Shown here piece after piece: positions 29,940 through 44,900 of a DNA stretch of 55,266 nt. The position numbers were made by a program, and so were the translations under genes. Numbering within the stretch: the stretch's first letter is position 1; every line of letters begins with the position of its first letter. The stretch is from a virus, in IMG/VR virus record IMGVR_UViG_3300047560_002167, positions 1 to 55,266 of that record; one strand, written 5' to 3'. Under the pieces are notes generated by a model that saw nothing but the letters and a program-made list of their open reading frames with translations, did no database searches and was not told the DNA's origin.

Positions 29940-32900
29940 GTAACAATACTAATCGCTCGTCCTTAACGCAAATTGAAGGTAAAACAGGGGCTTATGCTAT
30001 AAGCCCCGTTAGTGTTGGCTCTAGTTGGAAAAGTTTAAGCATCGGTTCAAGCCACGCTGTCGCTATCAAGAATGACGGAACACTATGGTCATGGGGTAGT
30101 AACCAATATGGTCAAGTGGGTAATAATACTGTTTCAATACAGTCTAGTCCTGTTCAAATTGGAACAAGGTTATGGTTAAGCGCCAGTGCTGGTGCCAATC
30201 ATTCAATGGCAATTCGTAGTGATGGATTGTTATTCGGCTGGGGTCAAAATTCTAGCTACCAACTAGGTAACAACGGTCTCGCATATAGTAATTATTGGAG
30301 AATGGCGTCGCCTGGATATTCGCATACTATGCTTATTAAAGCTGACGGTACATTGTGGGCTGTCGGCGGAAATACTCAGGGTCAACTAGGTAATAACACT
30401 GTAGCTGCGGTCACTAGTCCTATCCAAATTGGAACTAGTTCATGGTCTATGGTGACTACTTCTACATTGAACACGTTTGCGATAGATATTAATGGTAGAT
30501 TGTTTGCATGGGGTTATAACTTAGCAGGTGACTTAGGTTTAAACGATGTAACTAACAAAAGTAGCCCGACACAAATAGGAACTAGTTTATGGACTACTGT
30601 TGCAACTACTGCCGGTTCGGTTTCAGCTAACGATGCGGGATATGCGATTGATATTAACAAGAATTTGTTTGCATGGGGTTTTGGTACTAACGGTCAATTA
30701 GGCGATAACACTATTGTAAGTAAGAGTAGCCCTGTATTCGTCGGTGCTAATTTTATCAAAGTTGCCGCAACTGACGGTGCAGCCGTTGCTATAGATGGTA
30801 CTGGTAATATATTCACATGGGGTAAAAATGACCTTGGTCAACTTGGTCAAAATGATACAATTTCACGCAGCGCACCCTCTCAAATACCTTCATCATATGT
30901 TTGGTCTAATGTAGTAACCGCACAAAATACAATGTTTGGTTTGACTAACACAGGATTATTACTTGGCTGGGGCCAAAACACTGCAGGTATAATCGGAGAT
31001 AGTACTAATATCAACAGATCCGCACCTGTGCAGATTATGACTAATGTAAGTAAACTATCATCTAAAAATTACTTACAAACAAGCGTAATTGACACGTCAG
31101 GTAGTCTATGGATGTGGGGTGACAACACCGGTGGACAATTAGGTGATGGTACAACTATTAGTCGCTCTGCTCCAGTGCAGATAGGCAACTCAAAATGGGC
31201 AGCAGTCACTTCTACTATTAGTGGAACATTAGGTGTAACTACTGATAACAAACTATGGGCTTGGGGTAAAGATTCAGGCAACTACGAATTATATTTTACT
31301 ACCTCCGATGCACTTGCAGCAACTTATAGAAGTAGTCCAGTTCAAACTGGTGCTGGTTTGTTATCCGATAGCCCGGTGCAAATAGGTACTAGTTCATGGG
31401 TGTCTGTTAGCGCAGGTACAGACCATACCTTAGCAATTCGCAGCGATAAAACTTTATGGGCTTGGGGTAGTAACTTGGTAGGTCAATTGATTGCCCCTCA
31501 GTTCGCCGGACAATTAGTGAGCAGTCCAACACAAGTTGGTACGAGTAGTTATGTTACTGTCAGCGCCGGCAACAGTTTCAGTTTAGCCATTACTAGTGAT
31601 AACAAGTTAATATCAGCAGGCAACAACACTAATAACCAATTGGGTTCAAGTACGTTCTCTAATTTAAACACATGGTCAAAAGTTGTTGAGTCTACTGGAC
31701 ATGCATTGGCAATCAGTTCAGATGGTAAACTATTTGCATGGGGTGATAATACTGGCGGACAATTGGGTGATGGTACTACGATAAGTAGAAGCAGTCCAGT
31801 TCAGATCGGTACTGATACATGGACAAACATATCAATAAATTCAGAAAGCACTACTATAAATTTAGCAAGTAGTTTTGCTATAAGAGCCGACGGTAAACTA
31901 TTTGCGTGGGGGAATAACGCTAACGGACAACTAGGTCAGAATGACTTGATTGCTAAGAGTAGTCCAGTTCAAGTTGGTGCGGGGAAATCATTCGTTCAAG
32001 TGTCTGTTGGACCCACATTCCATGTGGTTGCAATTGATAGTGTAGGATCATTATGGGCTTGGGGATTTAACACACAGGGTCAGTTGGGCACCGGTGACAC
32101 AATTGCTAGGTCAAGTCCAGTGCAGATAAATTCAAACAGCTGGCTTCAAGTTGCAGCCGGTTATAGTTATGCAAGCGCAATTCGCAGTGATGGAATGTTG
32201 TTTGCATGGGGCGGTAATATCGGAGGGCAATTAGGCCTAAATGATATTATAAACCGTAGCGTAATGACGCAAATCGGTACAAGCAGCTGGAGCCAAGTCT
32301 TTACAGTTCAGGGCACTGGTCAATCCGGCCCACGCCTTGCACTTCGTAGCGATGGTACATTGTGGGGGTCTGGCTACAATGCCAATGGACAACTAGGTGA
32401 TGGTACTTTGACTAATAGAAGTAGCCCAGTGCAAGTTGGCACATCTACTTGGTCTAAAGTAGAAATTCACAATAATGCAACTATAGGTATCCAGCAAGAT
32501 GGCAGTTTATGGTTCTGGGGGGTTAAAGCTCCGGTAGCAGGTTCTGATAATGCAACAGCCAGTTTTACATATAGCTGGACTCAAGTTGCAGGTGGTAGTC
32601 AAAATAGTTATGCAATACGTGCAGATAGCACATTGTGGGGCTGGGGATATAACATTGCAGGCCAAGTGGGAGATAACACGACTGCATCTAGAAGCGCTCC
32701 AGTTCAAATCACCATAGGGTCAGCATTGTGGAAAGATGTGACCGGCGGTGGCTCATTTGCTGTTGCAATTAATTCTCAAAATAGACTGTTTGCATGGGGT
32801 AAAAATGACCAAGGTCAATTAGGTATAAACCACACCAATAATGCAAGCTCACCTGTGCAAATTGCAGCACCGTTATCTAGTTTTTCTAGTGTCAACTCAG

Positions 32901-35900
32901 GATATTATCATTCATTAGCTATTGACACTGCAGGTAAACTGTGGTCATGGGGAAGTAATAGTTTTAGACAACTAGGATTGACTGATTCTGCATACTCATA
33001 TCTAAGTTGGAGTCAAGTTTCAACTAGTGCGAGTCATTCAATGTTCATTCGCAGTGATGGTAGATTGTTTGGTGTTGGTTATAACGGCTACGGTGCCTTA
33101 GGTGATGGTACTGTAGTAAACAAGAGTAGCCCGGTTATAATCGGTTCTGAAAAATGGATTGATGTAAGCGCAGGTCAACGTGGCGATGGCAGTACAGCAA
33201 ACTATACCATAGCAATTCGCAATGATGGAATGTTGTTTGCATGGGGATATAACCTAGCCGGCGAATTAGGTGATATTACAACCATCAGTAGAAGTAGCCC
33301 TGTTCAACTAGGCACAAGTAGCTGGATTGCGGTTGCTTCCGGCACTAGTGGTAATTACGCTATTCGCAATGATAATATGTTATTTGCATGGGGAGGAGAT
33401 GCACCTAGTACTTTCTCTGGTGGTCCAGTTAGATTCTATGCTAGTAGTAGCCCTGTACAAGTAAGCACAAAACCTTATTCTAAAATATTCGCTAACCCAT
33501 CCGGCAGCCCAGGATCTACCCCGATCACAGGAGCATATGCCTTAGCATTGGATACTGATAATAAATTATGGGCTTGGGGTAACAATAGTGTAGGTCAGAT
33601 GGGACGATTAACTTACGATAGTTGGACTAGTGTAGCTATTACAAATAACCAATCTCGTACTATGTTCGGTATCAAAGAAGATGGCGTTTTGTATGCATGG
33701 GGAACAGATTTACAAAGCGTTGCTGATTACACACAGACATACAATGGACCTACACTCAAATCAAGTCCCATCGTAGTAGGTAATACGACACCTATGTATA
33801 CTAAATTTGCCTCAGTCTCGGGTGGCTACAGCCACATGTATGCAATTTCTACAGATGGTAAGTTATATGGCATGGGCGTACCTAACGTAGGTTATGGTTT
33901 ACCTGATGTATATAGCTGGAGTCAAATTAGAAGCACCGGTATTACTACATATGCAATTCGCAATGATGGCTTAATGTTTGCTTGGGGTAGAGATGATTAC
34001 AGTCAAATGGGCGACTTTGGTACGGTTCAAAACCGTAGTGCTCCCATTCAAATTGGAACTCTTAGCTGGAGTCAATTAGCAACTGCTACAGGTCAAGTCT
34101 CATCTATGGCAGCTATCACAAGTGATGGCAGATTGTTTGCATGGGGATATAATAACCAGGGTCAATTGGGCTTAGGTGATACTAATGGTAGGCAATCTCC
34201 AGTTCAATTGGGTGTAGGTTATAGTTGGAGATCCGCAATAGTAAGTGTTAACTCACACGTATACATGCGTGATGATGGTGTGTTATTTGGTTCCGGATCT
34301 AATACTAACGGGGTATTTGCTGCAGGTGCTGCACCTGCATCATTAAGAAGTAGTCCAGTTCAAATAAGTTCTACTAACTATAATTCAGTAGTGTTCGTAG
34401 CAGAAAATTCTACTAGTACTACTGCAATATTAGCCATTGATAAGAATCAAAACTTATTCACCTGGGGTTCTGGTTTATACGGAATGTTGGGCGATGGTAC
34501 TACTATTAATAGAAGCTCACCTTTACAAATTGGAACAAGTAAATGGCAATCAGTCGCAGCCGGCAATAGAACGGCAGCAGCTATTACTGTTGATGGTAGA
34601 CTGTTTACATGGGGCGGAGATGCCGCATACTATACATTAGGCTCAAACGACAAATCATGGAGATTAATTTATTCAGCTGGTTCTACCACGTTTGGCATTG
34701 ATTATGCACAAAGATTATGGACGTGGGGCGCCGGCAGTAACGGTATATCAGGAACCGGTACTACAACCAGCAGAAGTAGCCCGGTTCAGATAGGTACAAG
34801 TAGTTGGGCACTGGTCTCTGGTTCAGGTGAACATGCTTTAGCAACCACATTCGGAGGCGGATTATGGACATGGGGGCGAAATATCTTTGGTGCATTAGGA
34901 TCTGCCAACACAGTAGACAGATCCAGCCCAGTGCAAATTTCTTCAGCTTCGTTCCCTGTAATTGTTGCTGGTCCTTACCAATCATCTGCTGCGATTGATT
35001 CATTGAACCAATTATGGACATGGGGAAGTAACGGCGGTGTACTAGGAGATGGTACTACAATAAACAGAAGTCAACCCGTACAAATCACAGGTACATGGGC
35101 TGATGTTAGTATCGGTAATAGTGTAATGTATGCTATCAGAAGTGACCGCACGCTATGGACATGGGGTCTAAACACTAGTGGTCAATTGGGATTGAACAAT
35201 GCAAATAATTATTCAAGCCCGGTACAAATAGGTACAAGCAGTTGGTTAATGGTATCTGCTGGATCTAAAAATTTCGTAGCTGCAATTGACGTTAATAATA
35301 GACTATTCACTTGGGGCGCAAACGTTGAAGGTGAACTAGGAGATAACACAACTGTTAGTAAGTCTAGTCCTGTTCTAGTAAGTTCCGGCACTGCCGGTGC
35401 AATAGCATTCACTGGATCAAGTAGTATTGCATCTACAAGCAATATTAATCTTGGCGCAGGTTTATTTACAGTAGAAGGCTGGTTCTATAGAACATCTGCG
35501 GTAGGTTCTAATACGTCATTCTGGGGTTCTACGAATGGAACAGGTTCAACCCCTAAAATAATATTCAATCAAATGAACACCGGTGAGCTTCGTGTATGGC
35601 AAAACGATGCAGCAGTACTGACTACCTCTACTACTTTAGTCCCACAAAATACTTGGGTTCATATTGCAGTAGTAAGAGATACAGTAGCGCCCGGCGCGAT
35701 TAAAATTTATGTAAATGGTCAATTACAACCATCAACTACAAATCCGTCAGGTGATTACTCAGGTATAACTGGCACATTTAATATTGGTGCTGATGGTGAA
35801 GGTGCATATTCTCCTTTCCCTGGATCTATTTCAAACTTTAGAGTAGTAACAGGTGTAGCAGTATACACTGGTAACTTCACAGTTCCTACTAATGTGTTGA

Positions 35901-38900
35901 CTACATCGCAATCATCAGGTACTAACATTAGTTCAGTAACAGACTCACAAACTCAATTGTTAGCATATGCCTCAACTGCGAATGATGCATCAATCTATGG
36001 GCGAACTTTAACACTAACTAATGCCAGTACTACATTCTCGGGACCGTTTAACGAACGATGGTTGCAGGCAGTCGCAAATAACGGCTCAGTGTTTGCACGT
36101 AGAATCGATAACTCTTTCTGGGTATGGGGCAACAACACCGGTGGCGAACTTGGTTTAAATGACGCTATTGCTAGAAGCAGTCCAGTGCAACTTAGTGCAT
36201 TCAGTAAAGAAAGCATCGTTCTAAATAACATAACTATACAACCTAGTATAGGTAATAACAACACTGTGTTATATAACAACGGAGCTGGACTAATGTGGGG
36301 TTATAATGCAGCCGGTGGTATCGGTGATAACACTACAGTCAATAAATCAAACCCAGTTCAAATTGCACCTGATCCCTCACGTTCTAGCCCTGTACAAGTT
36401 GGTACTGATTATTGGACTCAAGTTGTAGGTGGTGCCTATCACTTTATCGGACAACAAACTAATGGTAAACTATATGCCTGGGGTAACAACGCACAGGGAC
36501 AATTAGGTACAGGTGATATTGGTTTCCGTGGTAATCCTACATTAATATCTAATACTCTTTATTCATCAGTTCAACTGTCAGCCGGTGTATCTAGTACATA
36601 TATGAAAAGTACTGGTAAACTATATAGTTGGGGTGGTAATAACTATGGTGAAATGGCTGCGGATAATTCAACTATAGCTAGAAGTAGCATTACACAAGTT
36701 GCAACTAATAGTGTTTACACGTTACAGCAATTCTTCAATGGTTCAAGTTATACACAAGTTGCTAGTTATAATCACACTGGTGCAATCAAAGATGACGGTA
36801 CATTGTGGTTGTGGGGTAGAAACAACAATGGACAACTAGGAGACTTGACTGTTGTAGATAATAATAGCCCAGTACAAATTGCAGGTAGTTGGACACAGAT
36901 TGAAGTCGGCTACTCTACTACGATGGCTCTCAAAACAGATGGTACATTATGGGTTTGGGGTAATAATAGTTACGGACAGTTGGGCCAAGGCCACACTGTT
37001 GCTAGAAGTAGCCCAGTGCAAGTTGCCGGCAGCTGGAATAAGATAGCTGCAACCGGAAACACTGTGTTTGCGATTCGTACAACAGGTACTCTATGGGCAT
37101 GGGGCAACAATACATACGGAGTGTTAGGTTTAAATGATATTGTTCATAGAAGCAGCCCTGTGCAAGTTGCTGGTAGTTGGACTAATATCACTGCACTCGG
37201 TGACAGTATATTTGGTGTTAAAACAGACAACACTTTATTTGCATGGGGTGATAACTCTTCAGGGCAACTAGGTGTTAATGATTTAATTAATCGTAGTAGT
37301 CCAGTACAAGTAGCTAACGCAGGTACTACTGCAGGTGCATTCATCTTACCTAAATCAAATCCAAACCAGAATGGCAACTCAGGCGTAAATGCAACATCAT
37401 TTATTAAAGACAATGTGTTGTATACGATAGGTAACAACGTGCAGGGTCAATTAGGTTTCGGTGCTGTGACTACAGCTTCCAGCCCAGTGCAAGTTGGTAC
37501 TTTTGTTTCAACATACGTTAATAGTCCTATTCAAATAGGTACTGATAGCTGGAGTCAAGTATCAGCAGGTACAGACCACGCGGCAGCTATTTCCCCTGAT
37601 GGAAGATTGTTCACATGGGGTGGTAATGGTTCAGGTCAATTGGGCGGCGGTGGCGGCGAATATCTAAGTATCTCTACTAACGGTAATTCAAGTACTAATA
37701 GCTCAGGTAGTAACTATGGATTCACCGGTTATGTTCGCAGTGACGGAACATTGATGATGGTTGGATTCAATGGTGGTGGACAATTAGGTCAGGGGACCAC
37801 AGGTAATACCTATAGTAGCCCGGTTCAAGTAGGTGCTACTGGATACTGGAAACAAGTATCAGTCGGCGCAGCAAGTGTCACATTAGCAATTGATTATCTA
37901 GGTAGATTGTGGGCGTGGGGTTATAACGTCTGGTCAAACTTGGGTACTAATGATAGTACTAATTACTCTAGCCCGGTGTTAATTGCGGCTACCAACAGTT
38001 GGGTACAAGTAGCAACTGCAACACGTACTTCATATGCTATTGACACTGCTGGCAGATTGTGGGCATGGGGCACTAATACTTACGGTGGTATAGGAGATGG
38101 TACTACAATTAACAAGTCTAGTCCAGTGCAAATTGGAACTGGTACTGATTGGAAGGCAGTGTACAATGGAGCGTGGTCACTACATGTACATGCTATAAAG
38201 AATGATGGTACATTATGGGCTTGGGGATATAATGCCAACGGTCGCTTGGGTGATGGCACTACAGCCCACAAATCTAGTCCTGTACAAATTCCAGGTAGCT
38301 GGACAATGGTAAGTCATAATGGTGAATATTACACTGAAGGTTGGGATAGTTATGGTGTGAAAACCGATGGCACACTTTGGACCTGGGGCTTCCTGGCAAC
38401 GTCAACGACACCAGTGCAACGTTCTAATGCTAGTGTCACAAGTTGGTTAGGTGTATATGGATACATGTATGGTGCATTTGCTTTAGCAAGTGATAATTAT
38501 TTGTATTACATGAACGGAAACAATGACGCTAATACATATTTTAATTGGTCAGGCGCCGCAACCGGTGTTGTAACTCAACCGGTTGCACTTAGTACAAGTG
38601 TAAGTTTCAAGAACATAAACACATGGCAAAACTTTAGACTTGGACAAATATGGCCAACACCTGATAACAAATTATACGTATGGGGTGATAATAGCTCTGG
38701 TTTATTGGGACAGAACGACCAGATTAGCAGAAGCAGTCCTATACAACTAGGTGCAAATCCAAGTGCGTTTACACCCGCGCAAGTAGTATCAGGTAGTTGG
38801 AATCAAGTCAAAGCCAGTTCAAGTCATACAGTTGCGATCAAGAATGATAGCACACTATATGCATGGGGTTTAAATGCATCAGGTCAGTTAGGCACAGGTG

Positions 38901-41900
38901 ACACAGTAAGTCGTTCATCTCCTGTACAATTACCATCTAATACGAATGCGTATGTTAACTCCGTTCAGTTTAGTTCAGGTAATTACACAACTGTACCATA
39001 CAACGCAGCATTCTTGTTATCTGCAAGTAACTTTACGATTGAGGCATGGATATATCCAACTACAACTAGTGTAAGACGAGGTATCGTTAATAACTGGTAC
39101 ATTGGTGGTGAATTCTATTTTGAGATTACTACAGGTAACAACTTGATATTTGGATATACTAACGTTGCATCTGGTATTTCGACTCCTGAATATACTGGTA
39201 GCACTACTATTAATAGTAATGTTTGGACACACGTGGCTATTGTTAGAAACGGCTCAGCCTGGCGTTTCTATATTAATGGTGTAGCTGATGCAACTACATA
39301 TACATCATCAGACACTATGTACTACTATAATGGTACAACAAAGCCTTTGTTAATAGGTGTTGGTTTAGATTACTCCGCACCGTTTACGGGTAAGATTGCT
39401 GGTTTAAGAATAGTTAAAGGTGTTGCTGTATATACTGGTAACTTTACAGTTCCTACAATACCCGCAGCATCGACACAAAGTTCCGGTACTAATATATCTG
39501 CTATTACTGCAGGTCAAACAATCTTATTGACAAACCAAACGATAATATTTGCCGATACTTCTAGTAACAACTGGACTGTTACTCCGACAGGATCACCTGC
39601 AATAGTACCTGCTTCAGAAATATATACAGGTTTAAGTGTCCAGCCGTTATATCAATGGTCTGTTGTTGGTAAAGGTTCCGGATATATAAACTCTGTCGTT
39701 CGTAATGACGGTACATTGTGGAGTACTGGCTTGGGCTCTTCGGGTCAGATTGCTAACGGGACTACAACTACGTATAGTAGTTACGTATCAGTGGGATCTA
39801 CGACAGTTAACTTTAATGCAGCATTAACTAAAGTAGATGACCAGAGTTATACAGTCGCAGCGGCAGGATTCGGTCAATCATTAGCTATTCGCAATGATGG
39901 TACATTATGGGGCTGGGGACTAAATTCACAGAATCAATTGGGATTTGGTCCCGGAGAAGTCTGGACTAATACTACGGGGGGCACATTTCAAGCTGCCGCA
40001 ATGACTTCCTTGGGTAGATTATTTACTTGGGGTGCTAATACATGGGGAAGTGTCGGAGATGGTACTACTACTGCAAGAGCAACACCTCAGTTAATTCCTA
40101 GCTTAATTAGTTGGACGCAAATGTCTGCTTCTGGGGATTCAATGTTCGCTATTAAAGCTGATGGTACATTGTGGGTCTGGGGAGCAAACTACAACGGACA
40201 ATTAGGATTAGGCGACACTGTTTCTAGAAGCAGTCCTGTGCAGTTAGGCTCTTCAACTAACTGGACTAATGTATCTGCAAACAAAGTATATGTTACTGCA
40301 TTAAACTCATTGGGCCAACTATGGGCCTGGGGTGCAAACTCAGGATCAAACTCAACTGGATCATTAGGTGATGGCACTACTATAGATAGAAGTAGTCCTG
40401 TGCAAGTTGCCGGCAGCTGGTCAATTTTAGGTACATATGATGCAGGTGGTTCGGTGTCAGCCACTACATATGCTATTAAACCAGATGGCACTATGTATGC
40501 ATGGGGTAACAACGGTAGCGGGCAATTCGGTGACTCAACAGTAGTTTCTAGGAGTCAACCAACACAAATAGGCATAGGCTATAGCTGGTCTATGGTTGGA
40601 TGTACTAGTCAATCTATGTTAGCACTTCGCTCAGATGGTACATTATGGGTTACCGGTGTTGGGACTAACGGCGTATTAGGCACCAACGAAGTAATTGCTA
40701 GAAGCAGCCCAGTTCAAATCGGCACATCTGCAAGTGGAGCATTAATACAATGGAAATCAATTGGTATAGGTACTAGCTGTGCGGCTGCGATTCGTGCAAA
40801 TGATAATTCATTATGGGCTTGGGGATATAATTTAAACGGCGCATTAGGTGATGGTACTGTCGTGCCTAAGAGTAGCCCAGTGCAAATTGGTCAAAGTCAA
40901 TGGTTAGTAGTATCAGGACTGGGATTTGGACTCCATGGAATCACTATTGATAACACATTGTTCGGTTGGGGCGGATCATATACCGGTAACGGAACAACCA
41001 TTTCTTCTAGTAGCCCGGTTGCAGTTGATAGTACAGGTTTACTGACTGCACCTTATACACTAGTTTCAAGCCCAACACAAATTGCAGGTAGCTGGAATAA
41101 AGTGTCTACTGGATATCATCATACATTGGCAATTAAAGCTGATGGTACACTATGGGCATGGGGAAGTAATAGTGAAGGTCAACTTGGGACTATCACTAAC
41201 ATGACCCTACTAAATCACGGTGCAACGTCATTCGTGAAAGCTGATAATACGCTATGGACATGGGGTAATAACGCTAGTGGTCAAGTAGGTGATGTTACCC
41301 TTGTATCTAGAAGCAGTCCGGTGCAAGTATTTGCTCCTATTAGTTGGAATCAAATTTCAGATTCATACGAAGGTGGCAACGAAGCCGGCGGCGAAATGGG
41401 TAGAGTCGGTGTTGATGCGTACGGATATCTATATGCATGGGGCAAAAATACATACGGTCAATTGGGTACTAACAACACGACTGGTTATAGCACTCCTCAA
41501 AAGATTGGCGTACAACAATGGAAGATATTAGCAACACCGTTTGGTATTAAAGAAGACGGTACGTTGTGGGCTTGGGGATCTAACGGTGACGGCCGTCTAG
41601 GTGACGGTACAACTTTAACCAGAAGCAGCCCTGTACAAATCGGTCTAAGCAGTTGGATGGCTGTATCATCAAATGGTCATGCAATTAGAGTAGATGGTAC
41701 ATTGTGGGGCTGGGGCGAAAATTCAAAAGGCGGCATCGGTGACAACACAACAGTCAACAAGTCTAGTCCAGTTCAGATCGGCACGTTGACCAACTGGAGA
41801 CGAGTGAATGCTAACAAACGTCCTAATTATAGAGAAGCTGGATTTGCAATCAACTCACTTGGCCAGACATTCGGTTTCGGTGAAAACACGTTTGGACAAG

Positions 41901-44900
41901 TGGGTGACAATACTACTATCAATAGAAGTAGTCCTGTACAAATAGGTACTACTGCAAGTTTTGTCTTTATTTCTAGCAATTCACATAGTCTCGCAATTGA
42001 CAATTTAGGACGTTTGTATGGTTGGGGATATAACAGCAACGGTCAAGTTGGTAACGGAGCTGGTGGCCCGACAGGATCATACATATCAAGCCCAGTACAG
42101 ATCGGTACTAGTAGTTGGATAACAGTAGCAGCCGGCTTTGAAACATCTTACGGTATAACTGTAGATGGAACATTATTTGCATGGGGTAACGCAGGATTCG
42201 GAGCATTGGGAACCGGTGACATTATAAAACGTTCAGTGCCTACACAAGTTGGTACTGATACTTGGAAAGAAGTTGCAGGAACTAGCGGGTATACTGGGTA
42301 TGCTGTAAAATCTGACAATTCAGTTTGGTGGTGGGGCGCAGGTCCTTCAACTTCTAGTCCTGTACAAATTTCATCAGCCGCATCAACTAATCCATATTTA
42401 GATATAGTAGCTGATCCTGATAATGGCCCAATCTATGCTATCACAAATAGTAAAACGCTAGTTACATTAACACCAACAACAACGCCGTTTGATGGTGGCA
42501 TTTGGACTAGTGCAGTAAGTATCATTGGCTACAATGCAGCTATCCGTGATGACAAAACGTTATGGATGTGGGGTGCAAATACTCTTGGACAATTAGGTGA
42601 TGGTACTACTATCAACAGAAGCAGTCCAGTACAGGTTCCTGGTAGTTGGAATTTTATATCAGGTAATGGTCAGTCAAGTAATGGCTGGACTGCTGGTATT
42701 AAAACAGATGGTACTCTGTGGATTTGGGGTATGAACTATAACGGATACTTTGGTGATGACACAAGTACAGGTTACAGAAGCAGCCCAGTTCAACTTGGAA
42801 CTAATAGCTGGATTACACTAGCATCTAGTGGTGTAGGTACATTGATTGCGATTGATGCTTCTGGTAAGTTATTTGCATGGGGTTCAAACGCATACGGTCA
42901 GTTGGGCTTAGGCGACCAAGTAACTAGAAGCAGCCCAGTTCAAGTTATGGCAGGTAGAAGTTTCACACAAGTTGCAGCAAATTATTATGCCTCATACGCA
43001 CTAGAGACAACAGGTACATTGTGGGCTATGGGAGTTAATACTGCAGGTTACTTGGGTGATAACACTGTTGTTGCAAAATCAAGTCCAATTCAAGTTAACG
43101 CAAGTAGTTGGGCTACAATTGCCGCAACAGGATTACATGCTATGGGATCTATTATCGTTGACGGTGTAACTACATTATGGACATGGGGTGGAAACACATA
43201 TGGTCAACTTGGATTAGCAGATAAATTAATCTCAGGTGCGATGAGTAGTCCAGTTCAAATTGGCGCAGTCTATGATTCTGACAGAATTCGTTATTCAAGT
43301 CCAGTACAAGTTGGTCTAGGCTATAGTTGGATAAATGTATCAGCTGGGCCATATGCATCAGTAGCAGCAAGACAAGATGGTACTGTTTGGACTTGGGGTA
43401 TGAACTTAGTTGGTCAGTTGGGTGTCAACGATGTTAAGTATCGCAGCAGCCCAGTGCAAGTTGCAGGTACTGCAGCCGGTAGTGTAGTTTCATTGAATCT
43501 TCCTAAGCAAATATCAATGAACGGCGATCCAATCAATGGTGCTGACACTAGTATTTGGATTCAAGGGCGTGATGGTGGATTATATACGAATGGATATAAC
43601 CTATACGGTCAAGTTGGTAATGCAGCAACAGTGACAAGAAGCAGTCCTGTGCAAATCGCAACAACGGCTATGGGTACTAGCCCCATCGTACCGATCAACA
43701 TCACATCTACTAGAGGATCTAGTTTCGTTGCTGTAGGTCACGGCAATGCTGTTGCTGCTATCGCAAGTAACGGCACATTGTGGGCTTGGGGTACTGGCAC
43801 GCAAGGCCAATTAGGCTATAATACTAATGCAACTACATCATTGCAAGTTAGTGTCGGTAACAATCCTCAGTCATACAAAGTAGGAGAGAATTCTATCGGC
43901 GCAAGTAGCTGGAGTCAAATCAGTGCAGGTTACAATCATGCACTAGCAATTGATTCAACTAACAGACTATTCGGCTGGGGCAACTACGCAGCTAAAAATC
44001 CAATTGTAACTTCTACTATGAGTTGGAAGTCATTCATTAACGATACTACTACTATAGCACTTCGTTCAGATGGCACACTATGGGTTTGGGGCTATGGCGG
44101 CACTGGAAGCATGGGTGATAACACTACCGTTAACAAGAGTAGCCCAACACAAGTAGGTACAGACACATGGAATCAAATATCTAATGGTTCAAACCAAGTG
44201 GGTGGTATCAAAACTGATGGTACATTGTGGTTATGGGGATATAACCCATATGGTCAATTAGGAGATAACACAGTAGCAAATAGAAGCAGTCCAGTTCAAG
44301 TTGCTGGCAGCTGGTTATCCCTATCATGCGGCCTTAACAACACTGCAGCCATTAAAACAGACGGAACGTTGTGGCTATGGGGAGACAACACAAACGGTGT
44401 ATTGGGAGACAATACAATTGCCCCTAAATCTAGTCCTGTTAATATCGGCTCTCGTGCAACATGGAAGAAAGCGGTATTATCATCTACTTCATCTTATGCA
44501 ATTGACAACGACGGCAACTTATATGCATGGGGACAAAACACTAACGGTGAATTGGGTTTAAACGACACTGTAAACAGAAGTAGCCCGGTGCAAGTTGGCA
44601 CATCTAAGTGGATTAATATCGCTGCAGGTCTTGGCGGCAGTGGTGGTTTTGCATTAGCATTACGTGCAGATAACACACTATGGGGTTGGGGTTACAACTT
44701 CAACGGCTCAGTAGGTGATTCAACTGGTATTTCTAGAAGCAGCCCGGTACAAGTTGGAACTAGTTTATGGTCTAGTGTGAATTCAGGCCCATTCTATAGC
44801 AGTAGTTTTGCTACTGACATTAATGGAAGATTGTTTGCATGGGGATATAATAGCACCGGTACTGTAGGCAATAGTACTACTGTACCATATCAAAGTCCTG

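Noticed and set aside
29915-29945. Programmed -1 frameshift joining the giants
   Set aside because: No X-XXY-YYZ slippery heptamer is visible beside the stop codon. Reinitiation at ATGA or a one-base error explains the data more simply.
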